Of a stretch of 64,000 bases of DNA, positions 19,924 through 31,484 are shown in pieces (the first letter of the stretch is position 1; the number at the start of each line of letters is the position of its first letter). The DNA comes from Protopterus annectens (lineage: Eukaryota; Chordata; Ceratodontiformes; Protopteridae). The notes under the pieces are model-generated. The model had not been told where the DNA came from. It saw nothing but the letters and a program-made list of their open reading frames with translations, and did not search any database. The position numbers were made by a program, and so were the translations under genes. The stretch is from the NCBI RefSeq assembly GCF_019279795.1, contig NC_056739.1, forward strand, positions 18,774,910-18,838,909, written 5' to 3'.

Positions 19924-20442
19924 AGAAGTTATGTTCTTACCATAACATTCCATGTTTGTTGTCCTTCATCTCGCCTTCCTTCTTGCTGTTTGCGTTCGCA
20001 GCTGAACTCGGATCGAACTCGGCCACATACTATAGCTCGAAAAGTCTTCACTGGCTCGAGGCTAACCCCTATCCCAACATACCTAGCAGTAGCTACCCAG
20101 ATCTCGTTTGTGATAACCAGCCACTAGATAAAGCAGGTAAAAAAAAAAAAAAAAAAAATCAATTTACCAAAAGTTACCATAGCAGATAATCCCCTTGTAA
20201 CAGGAAGGAGGCATAACAAGGGAGGGGACAAAGACTATATATCTAAGCAGCTGGAGTGACAGCAGAAACTCAGCCAGTGTAGCCAAAAAAAAATAAATCC
20301 TCTCAATAATCCAGGAAGGGGGAAGGAGGGAGGGACGCAAGAAGGAAGGCAAGACGAAGGACAACAAACATGGAACGTTATGGTAAGAACATAACTTCTT
20401 TATGTTATGTTGTCCCTGTCTTGCCTTCCTTCTTGCTGTTTG
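19924..20442 (-). repeat. Left terminal repeat and ICR of copy J
   Basis: Outer end 19924-19985 is repeated inverted at 20340-20399. It is followed by 20400-20442, the complement of the right end near 51244-51286. The terminal-repeat match ends at the agatctcgtttg box at 20111. Confidence 0.85.
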
Positions 20443-20476
20443 AGACAGTGTCCCCAGCACCTAAATCCTGGGTGGC

Positions 20477-20837
20477 TCACTGGAAAAATCTCTTCAGGAC
20501 CGTGGAACCAAAGGATGCCCTGTTCCTGGAGGCCACGTCCACTCTGTAATGAGTAATGAAGGTATGGGGGTTAGCCGATGTTACTGCCACACATATAGAA
20601 TCTAAAGGTAGTCTAGCTTGAAAAGCGATAGAGATAGCCAAAGACCTAGTTGAGTGTCCTCTAATCTTTCCTGGGATTTTCGTATTTTGTGACTCATAAA
20701 TATATGTGATGGTGTTCAAAAGCCATTTTGGCAAGGTTACTTTTGAAACCTGAGAACCTTGCTTTTTCTCTGAAAAGGATATACATAAATTGGTCTGATT
20801 TTCTAATGTCCTTGGTTCTATGTAAATAAAAGCAAAA
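20477..20837 (-). pseudogene. Tyrosine recombinase of J, C-terminal piece
   Basis: The open 85-residue part (20477-20734) holds His27 and Arg30 (GHSTR), a THY box with Tyr63, and the conserved FGSTVLKR end. The Trp of the active-site region is Ser here (TSANPHTF). Upstream of 20734 the frame is shifted but recognisable to 20837, where copy X is inserted. The preceding part of the gene is at 27051. Confidence 0.85.
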
Positions 20838-21253
20838 CTTTTAGTTATGTACTCACCATAACTTCAGATGTTTGGGATCCATCTCGCCTACATTCTGAAT
20901 GATGGGTTCGGAGCCGATCCCTCGGCTCCGACTCGGCACGCTTATGCCAAAGAGCGAAGTCTCTTATTGGCTGAGCTTACTATATCCCAGGATGCACCAC
21001 TACCAGTCCCCCAGATCTAGTTTGTCCGCACACATGCACACACGCATACCCTGCTTATATAACATCGTCAGATGAAACAAGATAAAACAGTTGAACTCAA
21101 AACCGTTCAATCTCTTCTGATCTGCAAGGCAGGGGGAAGGAGGGTGGGTATTAGGAATGTAGGCGAGATGGATCCCAAACATCTGAAGTTATGGTGAGTA
21201 CATAACTAAAAGATGTTATGTGATCCTATCTCGCCTACATTCTGAATGATGGG
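20838..21253 (-). repeat. Left terminal repeat and ICR of copy X
   Basis: Outer end 20838-20905 repeats inverted at 21154-21211; next to it, atgttatgtgatcctatctc (21212 onward) is the complement of the right end at 27010-27050. The repeat match reaches agatctagtttg at 21024 and includes a ggagccgatccctcggctcc hairpin. Confidence 0.92.
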
Positions 21254-21285
21254 ACAGCGTCCCTAGCACCTGAATCCTGGGTGGC

Positions 21286-23187
21286 TCACTGGAAAACACT
21301 CCTGAGTACCGTGGAACCAAATGATGCTCGTCCTTTAGATGCCACATCCAATTTGTAGTGGGAAATGAAAGTGTGCGGGTTGGACCAAGTAGCCGCAGCA
21401 CAAATTTCCGATATAGCGAGCTTGGAATGAAAGGCTATAGAAGTAGCCATAGCTCTGGTAGAATGAGCTTTGATAGATGTTGTAAGTTGCTTATTCAAAG
21501 AAGAATAGGCCTGAGTTATGCAATCTCTGATCCATTTTGAGATAGTAGCTTTTGTGATGGTTTGGCCCAATTTATTATCTGAGAAGGACACAAACAACTG
21601 GTCTGACTTACGAAATTGCTGAGTCCTGTCTAAATAGAAGCGTAATTGCCTGTGAACATCCAATTTATGGAGAGTGTATTCTGCTTCATTGGAGAATTTT
21701 GGAAAGAAAACTGGTAGCTCTAGAGATTGTTGAAGACAGAAACTAGAACAGACCTTTGGGACAAAGGATGGATTAGGCCTAAGTGATACTCTATCCTTGT
21801 GGAAAATCAAGTACGGTGGCTTAATAGACAGGGCTTGAAGCTCTGAAACTCTTCTTGCAGAAGTAATAGCCACTAAGAATGCCGTTTTCCAAGACAGATA
21901 TTTTAACTCACATGTAGCAGCCGGTTCGAAAGGGGGAGATGTTAATGCGCGAAGCACCAAATCAAGATCCCACGGAGGTGCAGGATGAAAAATTGGTGGT
22001 CTTAATAGACTCGCACCTTTAATGAACATTTTGCATAGTCTGCTGCTCATCAAAGGAGGATCCATGGATTCGTGGAATTTAGAGATAGCCGCTAGTTGGA
22101 CTTTAATAGTTGAGACAGAAGATCCCTGATTAAACAGGGATGTTAAGAATTTCAAAACCTCTGGGACAGGAGCAGTGATAGGGTCTAAGCCCTTGAGTTG
22201 AGCCCAGATAGCAAACCTCTTCCACTTACTGAGGTACAATTTGTTAGTGGTGGGTTTGTGGGCCGAAGATAAAATGTGAACAACTTCCGGGTCTAGTGTG
22301 TGCCTTCTAACTAAGGTCGGAAGTGGAGGAGCCAAGCTGTCAATTTCAAAGATTGAAGGGACTGATGCCAATGTCCCGACTGATGGATTAGCAAGTCCGG
22401 AATCAGGTCTAAGGTCCACGGATCGTCCACTGCATGCTTCTTCAGGTAAGGAAACCATATCTGACGAGGCCAGTATGGGGCAATCAGAATCATTGAAGAC
22501 CCCAGTTGAGAAGCTTTTTGAATAACTTTGGGAAGAAGTGGAATTGGAGGAAAGGCATAAAGTAGCCCTGCTGGCCAAGGTTGTGCTAGAGCATCCATGG
22601 CTGGTACTTCCTGATGTGGGATCAAGGAGAAGAACCTTTGGCACTTGGTGTTTTGTGGGGTTGCAAATAGGTCGCAGCACGGCGTCCCCCATCTCTTGAA
22701 AACCTGGGCTGCTACTGTGCGGTTTAGAGACCACTCGTGAGGAGAGAGAATTGTCCTGCTTAATTTGTCCGCCAATACATTTGACTTTCCCGGGATGTGG
22801 GTCGCTACCAAGAAGCGGTTGGTAGCTACAGCCCATTCCCACACTCTCATGGCTTCTCTGCAAAGGGGGTACGATCTGGTCCCTCCTTGTTTGTTCAGAT
22901 ACCAGACCACCGACATGTTGTCTGTGTGGATGGCGATGATGCCCTGAGGAAGAAACTTGTGTAAGGCCTGTAGGGATAGAAGTACAGCCCTCATCTCCAA
23001 CACGTTGATGTGGAGAAGAGCTTCGTCTGGAAGCCAGGAGCCCTGAACTAGCCTGCCCAGACAATGCCGCCCCCACCCTATCTGGGAGGCATCTGTCGTC
23101 AGGGTAACCACTGGAGGGGGGAGAACAAAGGGTTTTCCTTGATCCAAGTTGGATGTCTGAAGCCACCAGCGAAGGTCCCTTTTGCAT
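21286..23187 (-). CDS. Tyrosine recombinase of copy X
   Basis: A 633-residue uninterrupted frame. Only the last ~350 residues look like recombinase: SKWKRFAIWAQ, VQLAAISKFH, the Arg of TSARRVSEL (about 445), His575/Arg578 (AHSTR), Trp601, His605 and Tyr611 (FISHY), ending FGSTVLRSVFQ. The first ~280 residues are the second reading of RNase H and the Dam-like region and have a Ser/His/Gln-rich, low-complexity look. The likely functional start is downstream of ~280. One of the three best YR frames in the window. Confidence 0.9.
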   Translation of the reverse strand: MQKGPSLVASDIQLGSRKTLCSPPSSGYPDDRCLPDRVGAALSGQASSGLLASRRSSSPHQRVGDEGCTSIPTGLTQVSSSGHHRHPHRQHVGGLVSEQTRRDQIVPPLQRSHESVGMGCSYQPLLGSDPHPGKVKCIGGQIKQDNSLSSRVVSKPHSSSPGFQEMGDAVLRPICNPTKHQVPKVLLLDPTSGSTSHGCSSTTLASRATLCLSSNSTSSQSYSKSFSTGVFNDSDCPILASSDMVSLPEEACSGRSVDLRPDSGLANPSVGTLASVPSIFEIDSLAPPLPTLVRRHTLDPEVVHILSSAHKPTTNKLYLSKWKRFAIWAQLKGLDPITAPVPEVLKFLTSLFNQGSSVSTIKVQLAAISKFHESMDPPLMSSRLCKMFIKGASLLRPPIFHPAPPWDLDLVLRALTSPPFEPAATCELKYLSWKTAFLVAITSARRVSELQALSIKPPYLIFHKDRVSLRPNPSFVPKVCSSFCLQQSLELPVFFPKFSNEAEYTLHKLDVHRQLRFYLDRTQQFRKSDQLFVSFSDNKLGQTITKATISKWIRDCITQAYSSLNKQLTTSIKAHSTRAMATSIAFHSKLAISEICAAATWSNPHTFISHYKLDVASKGRASFGSTVLRSVFQ

Positions 23188-24438
23188 ATTTCCGTAATCA
23201 TGATGTGATGATTGAGGGAAGATCCTGAAAGGACCATTGAGTTGACAAGAGCCACTGAAGAATCCTCATGTGTAATCTTGCTAGAGGAACTAAAAGAACC
23301 GTGGCAGACATTGAGCCTAAAACCTGTAGAACCATTCTGGCTGGGGCTTTGGATCTCGAGATCAGAGCTTGAACTTGGCCCTGTAAAGTTCGGATCCTTT
23401 CGGCAGGAAGAAAGACGCCAAGATCAATCTTGAGTCTATCTCTGCTCCTATAAACTTTATGCGTTGAGAGGGCAGCAAGACAGACTTTGACCAATTGAAT
23501 GTAATCCCCAGGGAAACACCCAGGAGATGGTGGCTTTGAGGTTGTCCATTAGTAGATGCCTGGTGGTGGCAGTCAGGAGCCAGTCGTCGAGATAGGGAAA
23601 CACTTGGAATCCAAGACTTCTCAGGTGAGCCGTCACTACTGCCAAACACTTGGTGAACACCCTGGGGCTGTGGTGAGACCAAAGGGCAGAGCGCAAAATT
23701 GGTAATGACTGACTCCCAGGCTGAAGCGCAGATACCTTCTGGACGCCTGATGTATCGGTATGTGATAATAGGCGTCCTTGAGGTCTATGGAGCACATCCA
23801 AACATCCTTCTCCAATAATGGGAGAATGGATTGTAACGTGACCATTCGAATTTGGATTTCGTGACGGATTGGTTCAGTCTGCTGAGATCCAATATTGGCC
23901 TCAGGTCCCCTGTCTTTTTGGCACTAAAAGAACCTGGAGTAATTTCCTGGTCCGATCTGGTCTGTGGGTCCCGGTTGGATGACTCCTTTTCATAGCAGCT
24001 CTACAACTTCTTAGGCTGCTATTTCCCTTCGACTGGGTGGTGGGTCCGGGATTCTCTTGGACGGTGGGGTGAGTATGTGAATGGGATGGTGTAACCTCCG
24101 GCAATGATCCGAAGCACCCATCTGTCCTGAGTGATTGACTCCCAGGCTTTTAGGTGCTTGGCAAAACGACACCCGACTGGCTCCGGAGCAGCACAGCCGG
24201 GCAATCCCTCATGACGTGTGGGAGGCTGAAGAGCCACGAAAGGACTCGCGGTCTCCAGAATTGCGGGGCCCTCTGCCGCCTCTGGGACGGCGTCTCCCTG
24301 AAAAATTTCCCCGTCCTCTGCCTCTGGACGGGGAATCTTCCTGCTGTTGGGAGAAAAACTTGCGAGATTTGCGGAACCACATTTTTCCCCCTCCTTTAGC
24401 CTTGGGGTAAGGCCGAAAGGGAGTGGAATAACGGGCAC
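22311..24438 (-). pseudogene. RT / RNase H / Dam-like region of copy X, multiply shifted
   Basis: RNase H and the Dam-like end are open (22311-23255): TTDASQIGWGR, LEMRAVLLSLQAL, HTDNMSVVWYLNKQGG, IPGKSNVLADKLSR, CCDLFATPQNTKC, LLYAFPPIPLLP. The RT part lies in short overlapping pieces (23198-24104) with MVTLQSILPLLEKDVWMCSIDLKDAYYHIP and YLDDW still visible. Several breaks are one-base losses in homopolymers compared with H and L (for example ctttttggcac for ctttttttggcac type runs). One break after YLDDW is shared with H and L. Confidence 0.87.
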
Positions 24439-26516
24439 CTACGGCAGATAAAGTTTTTCCCTCTTGCTCACAGCGGGTAAGGGTGTCTTTCACCTTGGGT
24501 CCAAACAATGAGGACCCATCAAAGGGAGCGTCGGCGAAGGAAGACTTGAAGGCCTCCGCAAACTGACACAAGCGGAGCCAGGCTTGTCTACGTAGAGCCA
24601 CGCCTGTGCCTGCCGCTCTACCCGCCCCTTCGGCCGCATAGGAAATGAGCCTCATGGACGAGTTAGAAATTGACGTAAGGATAGCCAACTGAGAGCTAAC
24701 CGACTGGGCTAGCTGCTCAGGTAGGTTACCCGAGAGGGAATATGACAACTCCTTGACCAGATCCCTCTGAAGCCTGGTAAAATGTGCCACATAATTCAGA
24801 GACCTTAAGGTAAAGGCCGCTGAAGTCAGGGTGCGCTTCCCGTACCTGTCCATACTCCTAGACTCCTTATTAGGAGGATGGACGGACGTTGAAGCCTCTG
24901 CCACGTCCTGTTGTGTAGCAGATGCCACCACCATGGCATCTACAGCCACGCCTTTAGTAAGGAACTCCTTCTCGGGGGGAGCAGACAAAAATTTATTTGG
25001 ACGAGAAGGGACTGGTTCCACGGTATCTGGATGTTCCCACGCCCTTCGACAAACTAAATCCAGAAGCTCGTCGAAGGGCGGAGACACCCAGGAGGCGGAG
25101 GGCTGAGCTCCAAAGGCCTTGAGGAGCACTGACTCGTCCGCAGAGGGGGTTTGGATATCCAGCCGCCTCGTTGTTTGAGGATCTCTAAGATGTCTGCAAA
25201 TGAGACATCATCCGAGGACGACTGGGACCCCTCTGCATCATCCATATCAGTGTCCGATGTAATAGACTGGGAGTCCACGTGCTTCCTCTTGCACGATTTC
25301 TTCCTCGGGGTTCCTCTGAAGACAACTCAAGAACCCTCGGAGGAGGGAACCCCACTGGGGTAACCTCAGGCCTCGGGCTCCGCTGGCTACGGACAGGGAA
25401 CTGCCAAAGACCCAGTCTCCACGCCCAGGGAAGGTGCCGGTAAAGCCGGAGAGATGGCAAGAGGACTTGGCCAAGGCACTCCTCATGGCCCTGAAAGCCG
25501 GACCCCAGAATCCTGGGAGTGTCCGGTCTCCGAGCCGTGATAGCCGACGGAAGTCCCGCAGTCAAGCACCGAGGGAAGGCTCGGAACCGAAAGCATAGGT
25601 CCCGAAACATCACCCCGGGTCCAGCCGAAGAAGTCCACAGTACCAAACTCGGACCCGAAGGCCGGGTTGGAGTAAGGGTCGGAGCCGACCCTGAGATCTC
25701 CACCGGCTCCAACAGCACCTGCTCCGACGGAGCCGAAGCAGTCGGAGGAGGAATGGCAATGGGTTGGGCCAAGGTCATCGGCTCCGAAGCCAACTGGGTC
25801 GGAACCGAAACAAATTTTTGGAAGACTGGGGACTGGAACAGTCTTTGGAGCACCCTGTCTATATCAGAATCCGACATTCTCGAAGACCGAGAGGAAACAG
25901 AACGGGTTCGAGAAGGCCTCTCCATCGGCCCCAAAGGGCTAGGGGACCGGCTCCGAGGCGACTCGATGAGTATCGGCGCCGAGGGAATACTCACACCAGA
26001 TTCCATCGGTGCCGAGGTAGACTTCGGCGCCGAGGAGGAAGTGTCTGAGCGGGCGACCCTTGTCAGCTCCGAGAGCAGCGGAGCCGACGAAGGTGACCCG
26101 CCTCTCGATGCCCCAGCCATCGGCTCCGAAGCCAGAGGAGTCGATACTGGTGGCATCGAGGCAGACCGTTCCGACCTCGGCTCCGAAGTCTTTGGAGCCG
26201 AAGGAGAGGCCTGCCTAAGTCTCTTGGCAGTCGGATCCGACGGACTGGTCGGAACCGAAGCCCTTTTCTTTTTGGCCGGAGCCGGAGAGGATGCCAAGGC
26301 TTCTTCAAAGGAGGGTTTAATTAACCCCTTAAGAATCAATTTATTTTTCCTCTCCTGGAGGACCCTTGAGGAAAAAGCGTGACATACGCTGCATGACTCC
26401 TGCAAGTGCTTTGCCCCTAGACAATATACACAGAGCGAATGATCGTCAGTAATAGACATTTTAAAACCACATTTCGAACATTTTTTAAAGCCCGAAGGCC
26501 TAGGGGTTTGAGACAT
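24209..26516 (-). pseudogene. gag-like ORF1 of copy X
   Basis: Start at 26516 (MSQTPRPSGFKKC). The N-terminal Cys/His motif is complete (CSKCGFKMSITDDH, CVYCLGAKHLQESC, CHAF). The 25185-26558 frame runs through a very long Ser/Pro region rich in SEP and SAP triplets before leaving register near 25500; 25129-24209 restores the C-terminal half with DRYGKRTLTSAAFTLRSLNYVAHFTRLQRDL, MRLISYAAEG, MWFRKS and RGRGRGNFSGRRRPRG. A second break lies near 25190. Confidence 0.87.
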
Positions 26517-26888
26517 GATGTTAAACAATTCTAGTAACTTTGACAGGAAATTAAACAACTATAGATTTACTAATGATAAATCTAAGCTTACAGTTATAGC
26601 TTAACGCAAACACTTCCTGTAAATGACAGGGAACTCTAAACAACTATAGACTTGAGACCCTGTAAAGATTTAAAAGGTTGACAGTCCGGGAAGGCCCTGG
26701 ATGGAGGGGGGCCGAAAACAAACTCAACCCAATCACACACAACAGTTTTCACAATCCAAACGTACACAAAAGAGCGATAGCCGTTAAAACAGCTTTTGTG
26801 ACCAAAAAACAGCAAAAAACTGACAGAAAAGTTAGTTAATAAAAACTACTCAGCCCAGCCAGCTCGAGACCACGTCTTAGCAGGGAAG

Positions 26889-27050
26889 CGGCAAACGAGA
26901 TCTGGGGGACTGGTAGTGGTGCATCCTGGGATATAGTAAGCTCAGCCAATAAGAGACTTTGCTCTTTAGCATAAGCGTGCCGAGTCGGAGCCGAGGGATC
27001 GGCTCCGAACCCATCATTCAGAATGTAGGCGAGATAGGATCACATAACAT
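26889..27050 (-). repeat. Right (5-prime) terminal repeat of copy X
   Basis: From gcggcaaacgagatctgggg to cacataacat, inverted against 20850-21024. The hairpin cggagccga-ggga-tcggctccg lies at 26986-27008. Confidence 0.92.
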
Positions 27051-27734
27051 CTGCCTATTAACATCCAATTGATGGAGCTTATATTCTGCCTTGTTCCCAT
27101 AATTGGGGAAGAAAACAGGAAGTTCAATGGACTGATTCAAATTGTACTCTAAATATACTTTTGGCAAAAAGGAAGGATTAGTTCTGAGAGAGACTCTTTC
27201 TTTGTGGAAAATTAAATAAGGAGGGCGAATGGAAAGTGCCTGTAACTCTGAAACCCGCCTGGCTGATGTAATGGCAATCAAGAAAAAGGTTTTCCACGAC
27301 AAAACTAGAGGACAAGAAGAAGCTGGCTCAAAGGGGGGGGGGGGGGATAGAGCTGCTAAAACTAAATTTAAATTCCATGGAAGGGGAGGTTCTCTTATTG
27401 GGGGACTTGGGCAGTACCTCATAAGGAAGCCTTGCAAAGTTTATGTGACATGACGTCAGAACCTAAGTGTCCTACATGAAAATTGGAAGTGGTAGCCAGT
27501 TGCACCCAAATCGTAGCTGCTCCTCGTTCAAAGGTTTCAGCCAAAAAATCAAGAATCTTTGAAATAGGTGCAATAAAAGGGGATCAATTTCATTCTTTTT
27601 TGCCCAATAAGAGAGCCCCTTCCATTTACTAGCATAAAGTTTCCTGACAGTGTGATTGTGAGAAGAAACCAAAATGTGTTAAACCGCAGGGAAGATTTTC
27701 TGGAAGCCTGGCTAGGACTGGAAGTGGAGAAATT
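27051..27734 (-). pseudogene. Tyrosine recombinase of J, middle piece
   Basis: Minus-strand frames give LNLVLAALS, FEPASSCPLVLSWKTFFLIAITSARRVSELQAL (with the first catalytic Arg), RPPYLIFHKERVSLRTNPSFLPKV and HQLDVNRQ; further on, KLYASKWKGLSYWAKK. It joins 20837 on one side and 46414 on the other. A G-run near 27340 breaks the frame. Confidence 0.85.
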
Positions 27735-28236
27735 AGAAGTTATGTTCTTACCATAACGTTCCATGTTAGTTGTCTTCTTCTCGCCTTCTTTCTTGCTGGA
27801 TGGGTTCGGAGCCGACCTCGGCTCCGACTCGGCCACTCTAAAAGCTCGAGAGTTGGTTCCACCGGCTCGAGGCTCCCCCTATATCCCACAATGCTAGGCG
27901 GTATTACCTCAGATCTCGTTTGAAAGCTGTGCCCAGCCAAAAATAACTCCAGAACCACTGGAAAGGGAAAGAATCCACCTCTACAAAGGCAATGGAAGAA
28001 GGTGACCTGAAAACCTGAAGAAGGAATATATGTACAAAAACATATACCTAAGTATAATAGAGGTGGTAGAAAGAGAGGTCACAATCAAACTCCTCTATGT
28101 CTGTCCAGGCTAGGGGGAAGGAGGGTGGGACGCAAGAAAGAAGGCGAGAAGAAGACAACTAACATGGAACGTTATGGTAAGAACATAACTTCTAAATGTT
28201 AAGTTGTCAATCTCGCCTTCATTCTTGCTGGATGGG
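27735..28236 (-). repeat. Left terminal repeat and ICR of copy EG
   Basis: Outer end 27735-27797 is repeated inverted at 28131-28193, followed by aaatgttaagttgtcaatctcgcc (28194-28236), the complement of the right end at 40104-40146. The repeat match ends at agatctcgtttg (27922). Hairpin ggagccga-cc-tcggctcc is present. Confidence 0.92.
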
Positions 28237-28267
28237 ACCGCGTCCCTAGCACCTTGTCCCGGGTGGC

Positions 28268-29538
28268 CTATCGGAACAGACTCTTGAGAACAGTGGAACC
28301 AAAGTTAGCTCTATGTCTAGAAGCTAAATCCAACTTGTAATGAGAAATGAAAGTGTGAGGAGTAGCCCAAGTAGCCGCTGCACAAATGGTGTCAATAGGC
28401 AGTCTGTCTTGGAAGGCTATAGAAGTAGCCAAAGCTCTGGTGGAATGGGCTTTAGGTTTATTAGGCAGCTTTTGGTGTCTTATTTCATAGACAATGGAAA
28501 TTAGAGATGTTAGCCATCTAGATAGTGATACCTTGGAAACAGAAAGTCCCTTTCTGCCTTCTGCATAAGAGACAAACAGCTGGTCAGATTTTCTGAATTG
28601 TTTGGTTCTATCCAAATAGTACCTTAACTGACGATGAACATCTAGCCAATGCAATTTTTGTTCAGACCTATTAGAGTATTCTGGAAAGAACACAGGAAGG
28701 TCAATGCTCTGATTTAGGTTAGAAGCAGAGGCTACCTTAGGTAAAAAGGAGGGGTTGGTTCGTAAGGATACCCTGTCTTTGTGGAACAACAGATATGGTG
28801 GTCGACAGCTGAGTGCCTGAAGTTCTGAAACTCTTCTAGCTGAAGTAATAGCTACCAGAGAGTCTTCCATGATAGCAATTTCAAAGAGCAGGAAGCTGCA
28901 GGTTCGAAAGGGGGGAGAATCAAAGAACTGAGAACTAAATTAAGGTCCCACGGAGGAGGAGGATTTCTTATAGGAGGTCTGAGTAGAAAAACTCCCTTCA
29001 AAAAGGCTTTGCAAAGCTTGTGGGACATTATGGCAGACTCTGAAATGCCCACATGAAAGTTATTTATAGCTGCCAATTGAACTTTAAGAGTAGAAGGAGA
29101 TGAACCTGCATGAAAGAGTTCAGCTAGAAAATCAAGAACCATATGGATGGGAGCAGTGAAAGGATCTAAGTCCCTTCCTTGAGCCCAATAGGCGAAACGT
29201 TTCCACTTACTCAGATAAATCTTTCGAGTGGAAGATTTATGGGAAGCTATTAAAATATCTCGAACAGAGTGAGATATTTGAGGAAGCCTGGCTAAGGTTG
29301 GAACTGGAGGAACCAAGCAGTGAGGTTCAGAGAGAGGAGGGAGCGATGTAACTGACCCGACTGATGGATCAAAAGATCTGGAACTAGGTCCAGATGCCAA
29401 GGTTGCTCCAACAGAAAATGATGCAGAAAGGGGAACCAAACCTGTCGAGGCCAGTAAGGAGCAATGAGGATTAATGAGGCCTTCTGAGCGATAGCTTTCT
29501 GTATCACTTGAGAGATTAGTGGGAAGGAGGAAATGCAT
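28268..29538 (-). pseudogene. Tyrosine recombinase of copy EG, one frameshift
   Basis: Two open pieces meet near 28860, where a few bases of the LSWKTLFLVAIT codons are missing compared with F. The downstream piece (200 residues) has Arg12/13 (SARRVSEL), His142/Arg145 (AHSTR), the ATWATPH segment and Tyr178 (FISHY), ending FGSTVLKSLFR. The upstream piece (228 residues) carries the helical half (SKWKRFAYWAQ, VQLAAINNFH). Except for this gap the gene looks well preserved and close to F. Confidence 0.88.
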
Positions 29539-30965
29539 ACAGAAGTCCCCGGGGCCAAATTTGGACTAGAGCGTCTCTGCTGGGCTGGCCTGGTAACGGA
29601 AATAGGGTGAAATAATCTCTGCACTTGCTGTTTTGGGGAGTAGCAAAAAGATCGCAGCAAGGCTGACCCCACTTGAGAAAAATTTCTCTCACAACAGAGT
29701 CTTTCAGAGACCACTCGTGAGGCATGAGAATAGCTCTGCTCAACTTGTCCGCGATTTGATTGGACTTCCCGGGGATGTGCGTTGCTATCAGAAACCGCTG
29801 AGAAGAAATCGGCCATTGCCACAGTCTGAGTGCTTCTCGACATAGGGGATAGGACCTGGTTCCGCCTTGTTTGTTGATATACCACACTACAGACATATTG
29901 TCCGTCTGGATTGCTATTGTTCCCAAGGGAAGAGAGTCTTGAAGGGCTTGCAACGCTAAAAGCACTGCTCTCATCTCTAGAACATTTATGTGCAAGTGGC
30001 ATTCGTCTGGTTGCCATGTGCCCTGGACAGTTCTGCCCTGATAATGCCCCCCCCACCCGATCAGGGAGGCGTCCGTTGTCAGAGTAGCAACCTTAGGGGA
30101 AGGAACAAAGGGTCTTCCCAACAAGAGCTGAGGGGAAGACATCCACCACCGAAGATGATTCTTGCATGTTTGTGTAATCATAATGGTGTGGGACATCGGA
30201 AGTTGCTGGTATGACCATTGTGTGAAGAGCATCCACTGAAGGATTCTCATGTGGAATCTGGCTAATGGCAGCAGAGGAATGGCAGCCGCCATAATCCCCA
30301 ATACCTTCAGAACTAACCTGGCTTTGACTCTGTTGCTGCTGAAGAGGAGCGAGACCAGTTTGTGTATGTCTGCTATTATCTGATCTATTAGTCTTGCAGA
30401 CATGTTGACTGTGTCTAGAATTGCGCCTATGAAGGTAATAGTACGACAAGGCGACGAAACAGACTTTTCGCAATTTATTGAAATGCCTAAGTTTTGACAA
30501 ATGCGAAAGGTGTAGTCCCTGGCCAGAAGAAGAAGATGCTCGGTGGGAGCTGTGAGGAGCCAGTCGTCCAAATATGGAAACACCTGGAATCCTAGACGTC
30601 TCAGGTGAGAAGCTACCACTGCCATGCATTTGGTAAACACCCGGGGGGCAGTGGTGAGACCAAAGGGCAGGGCCCTGAATTGAAAATGACTGGTTCCCCG
30701 CCTGAAGCGGAGGAATCTTCTGGAGCGTCTGTTCATTTTTATGTGATAGTACGCATCCTGAAGGTCTATAGAGCACATCCAGTTTTCCTTTCCCAATAGG
30801 GGAAGGATGGACTGTAGCGTGACCATCCGAAATCTTGTTTTCTTGACCGACTTGTTCAAGATACTGAGATCCAAAATTGGTCTCCAGTCCCCTGTTTTCT
30901 TTGGAACTAAAAAGAACCTGGAGTAGATTCCGGATCCTTGCTGGTCTGCTGGAACTGGCTGAAAT
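29292..30965 (-). pseudogene. RT / RNase H / Dam-like region of EG, cut by F
   Basis: The 452-residue frame 29516-30874 has SIDLQDAYYHIKM, LPFGLTTAPRVFTK, YLDD (101-104), RNase H Asp268, Glu301, Asp325 and Asp376, and the Dam-like CCDLFATPQNSKC and LLYAFPP. A one-base shift just after FPP moves the rest (VIQKAIAQKASLILIAPYWP and the end) to the frame 29292-30056. At the N-terminal side the sequence runs to 30965 where F begins; the missing N-terminal codons are at 37135-37619. Confidence 0.9.
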
Positions 30966-31454
30966 AGAAGTTATGTTCTTACCATAACGTTCCATGTTAG
31001 TTGTCTTCTTCTCGCCTTCTTCTTGCTGGATGGGTTCGGAGCCGACCTCGGCCCGACTGCCACTCTAAAAGCTCGAGAGTTGGTTCCACCGGCTCGAGGC
31101 TCCCCTTATATCCCACAATGCTAGGCGAGAGTTACCTCAGATCTCGTTTGTAAGCTAACCCCAGCTTATAACAGTAACAGTATAACTGTAAAAACAGAAT
31201 CCACCTCTAACAACAGGGAGAAAAAAGGGTGACCTACATCCTGAACCAAGAAATATGCATAATAGCATATGACTAAGAAAGAGGTGGTAGAAAGAGAGGT
31301 CACGATCACAACTCCTCTAGGTCTGTCCAGGCCAGGGGAAGGAGGGTGGGGCCTTAAGAAGAAGGCGAGAAGAAGACAACTAACATGGAACGTTATGGTA
31401 AGAACATAACTTCTATATGTTAAGTTGTCTATCTCCTTCATTCTTGCTGGATGG
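30966..31454 (-). repeat. Left terminal repeat and ICR of copy F
   Basis: Outer end 30966-31025 repeats inverted at 31352-31413; then atgttaagttgtctatct (from 31416) is the complement of 37090-37134. The repeat match ends at agatctcgtttg (31150). Confidence 0.92.
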
Positions 31455-31484
31455 GACCGTCCCTAGCACCTTGTCCCGGGTGGC

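Larger units (their letters stand above)
20838..27050 (-). mobile_element. DIRS-type retrotransposon copy X, full length
   Basis: A 6.2-kb element of the cttttagttatg subfamily inserted in the YR gene of J. The left end is cttttagttatgtactcacc and the right end gataggatcacataacat. J continues directly on both sides (aaaagcaaaa / ctgcctattaac) without an evident target duplication. The YR frame is intact, gag is in two long pieces, and the RT region is broken at many points. By eye it is close to copy L over the ends and YR. Confidence 0.95.

Noticed and set aside
27735..28236. Left terminal region as an independent fold-back transposon
   Set aside because: The inverted arms recur at the same place in every DIRS copy and join to the complement of the right end, so they are the DIRS end and ICR.
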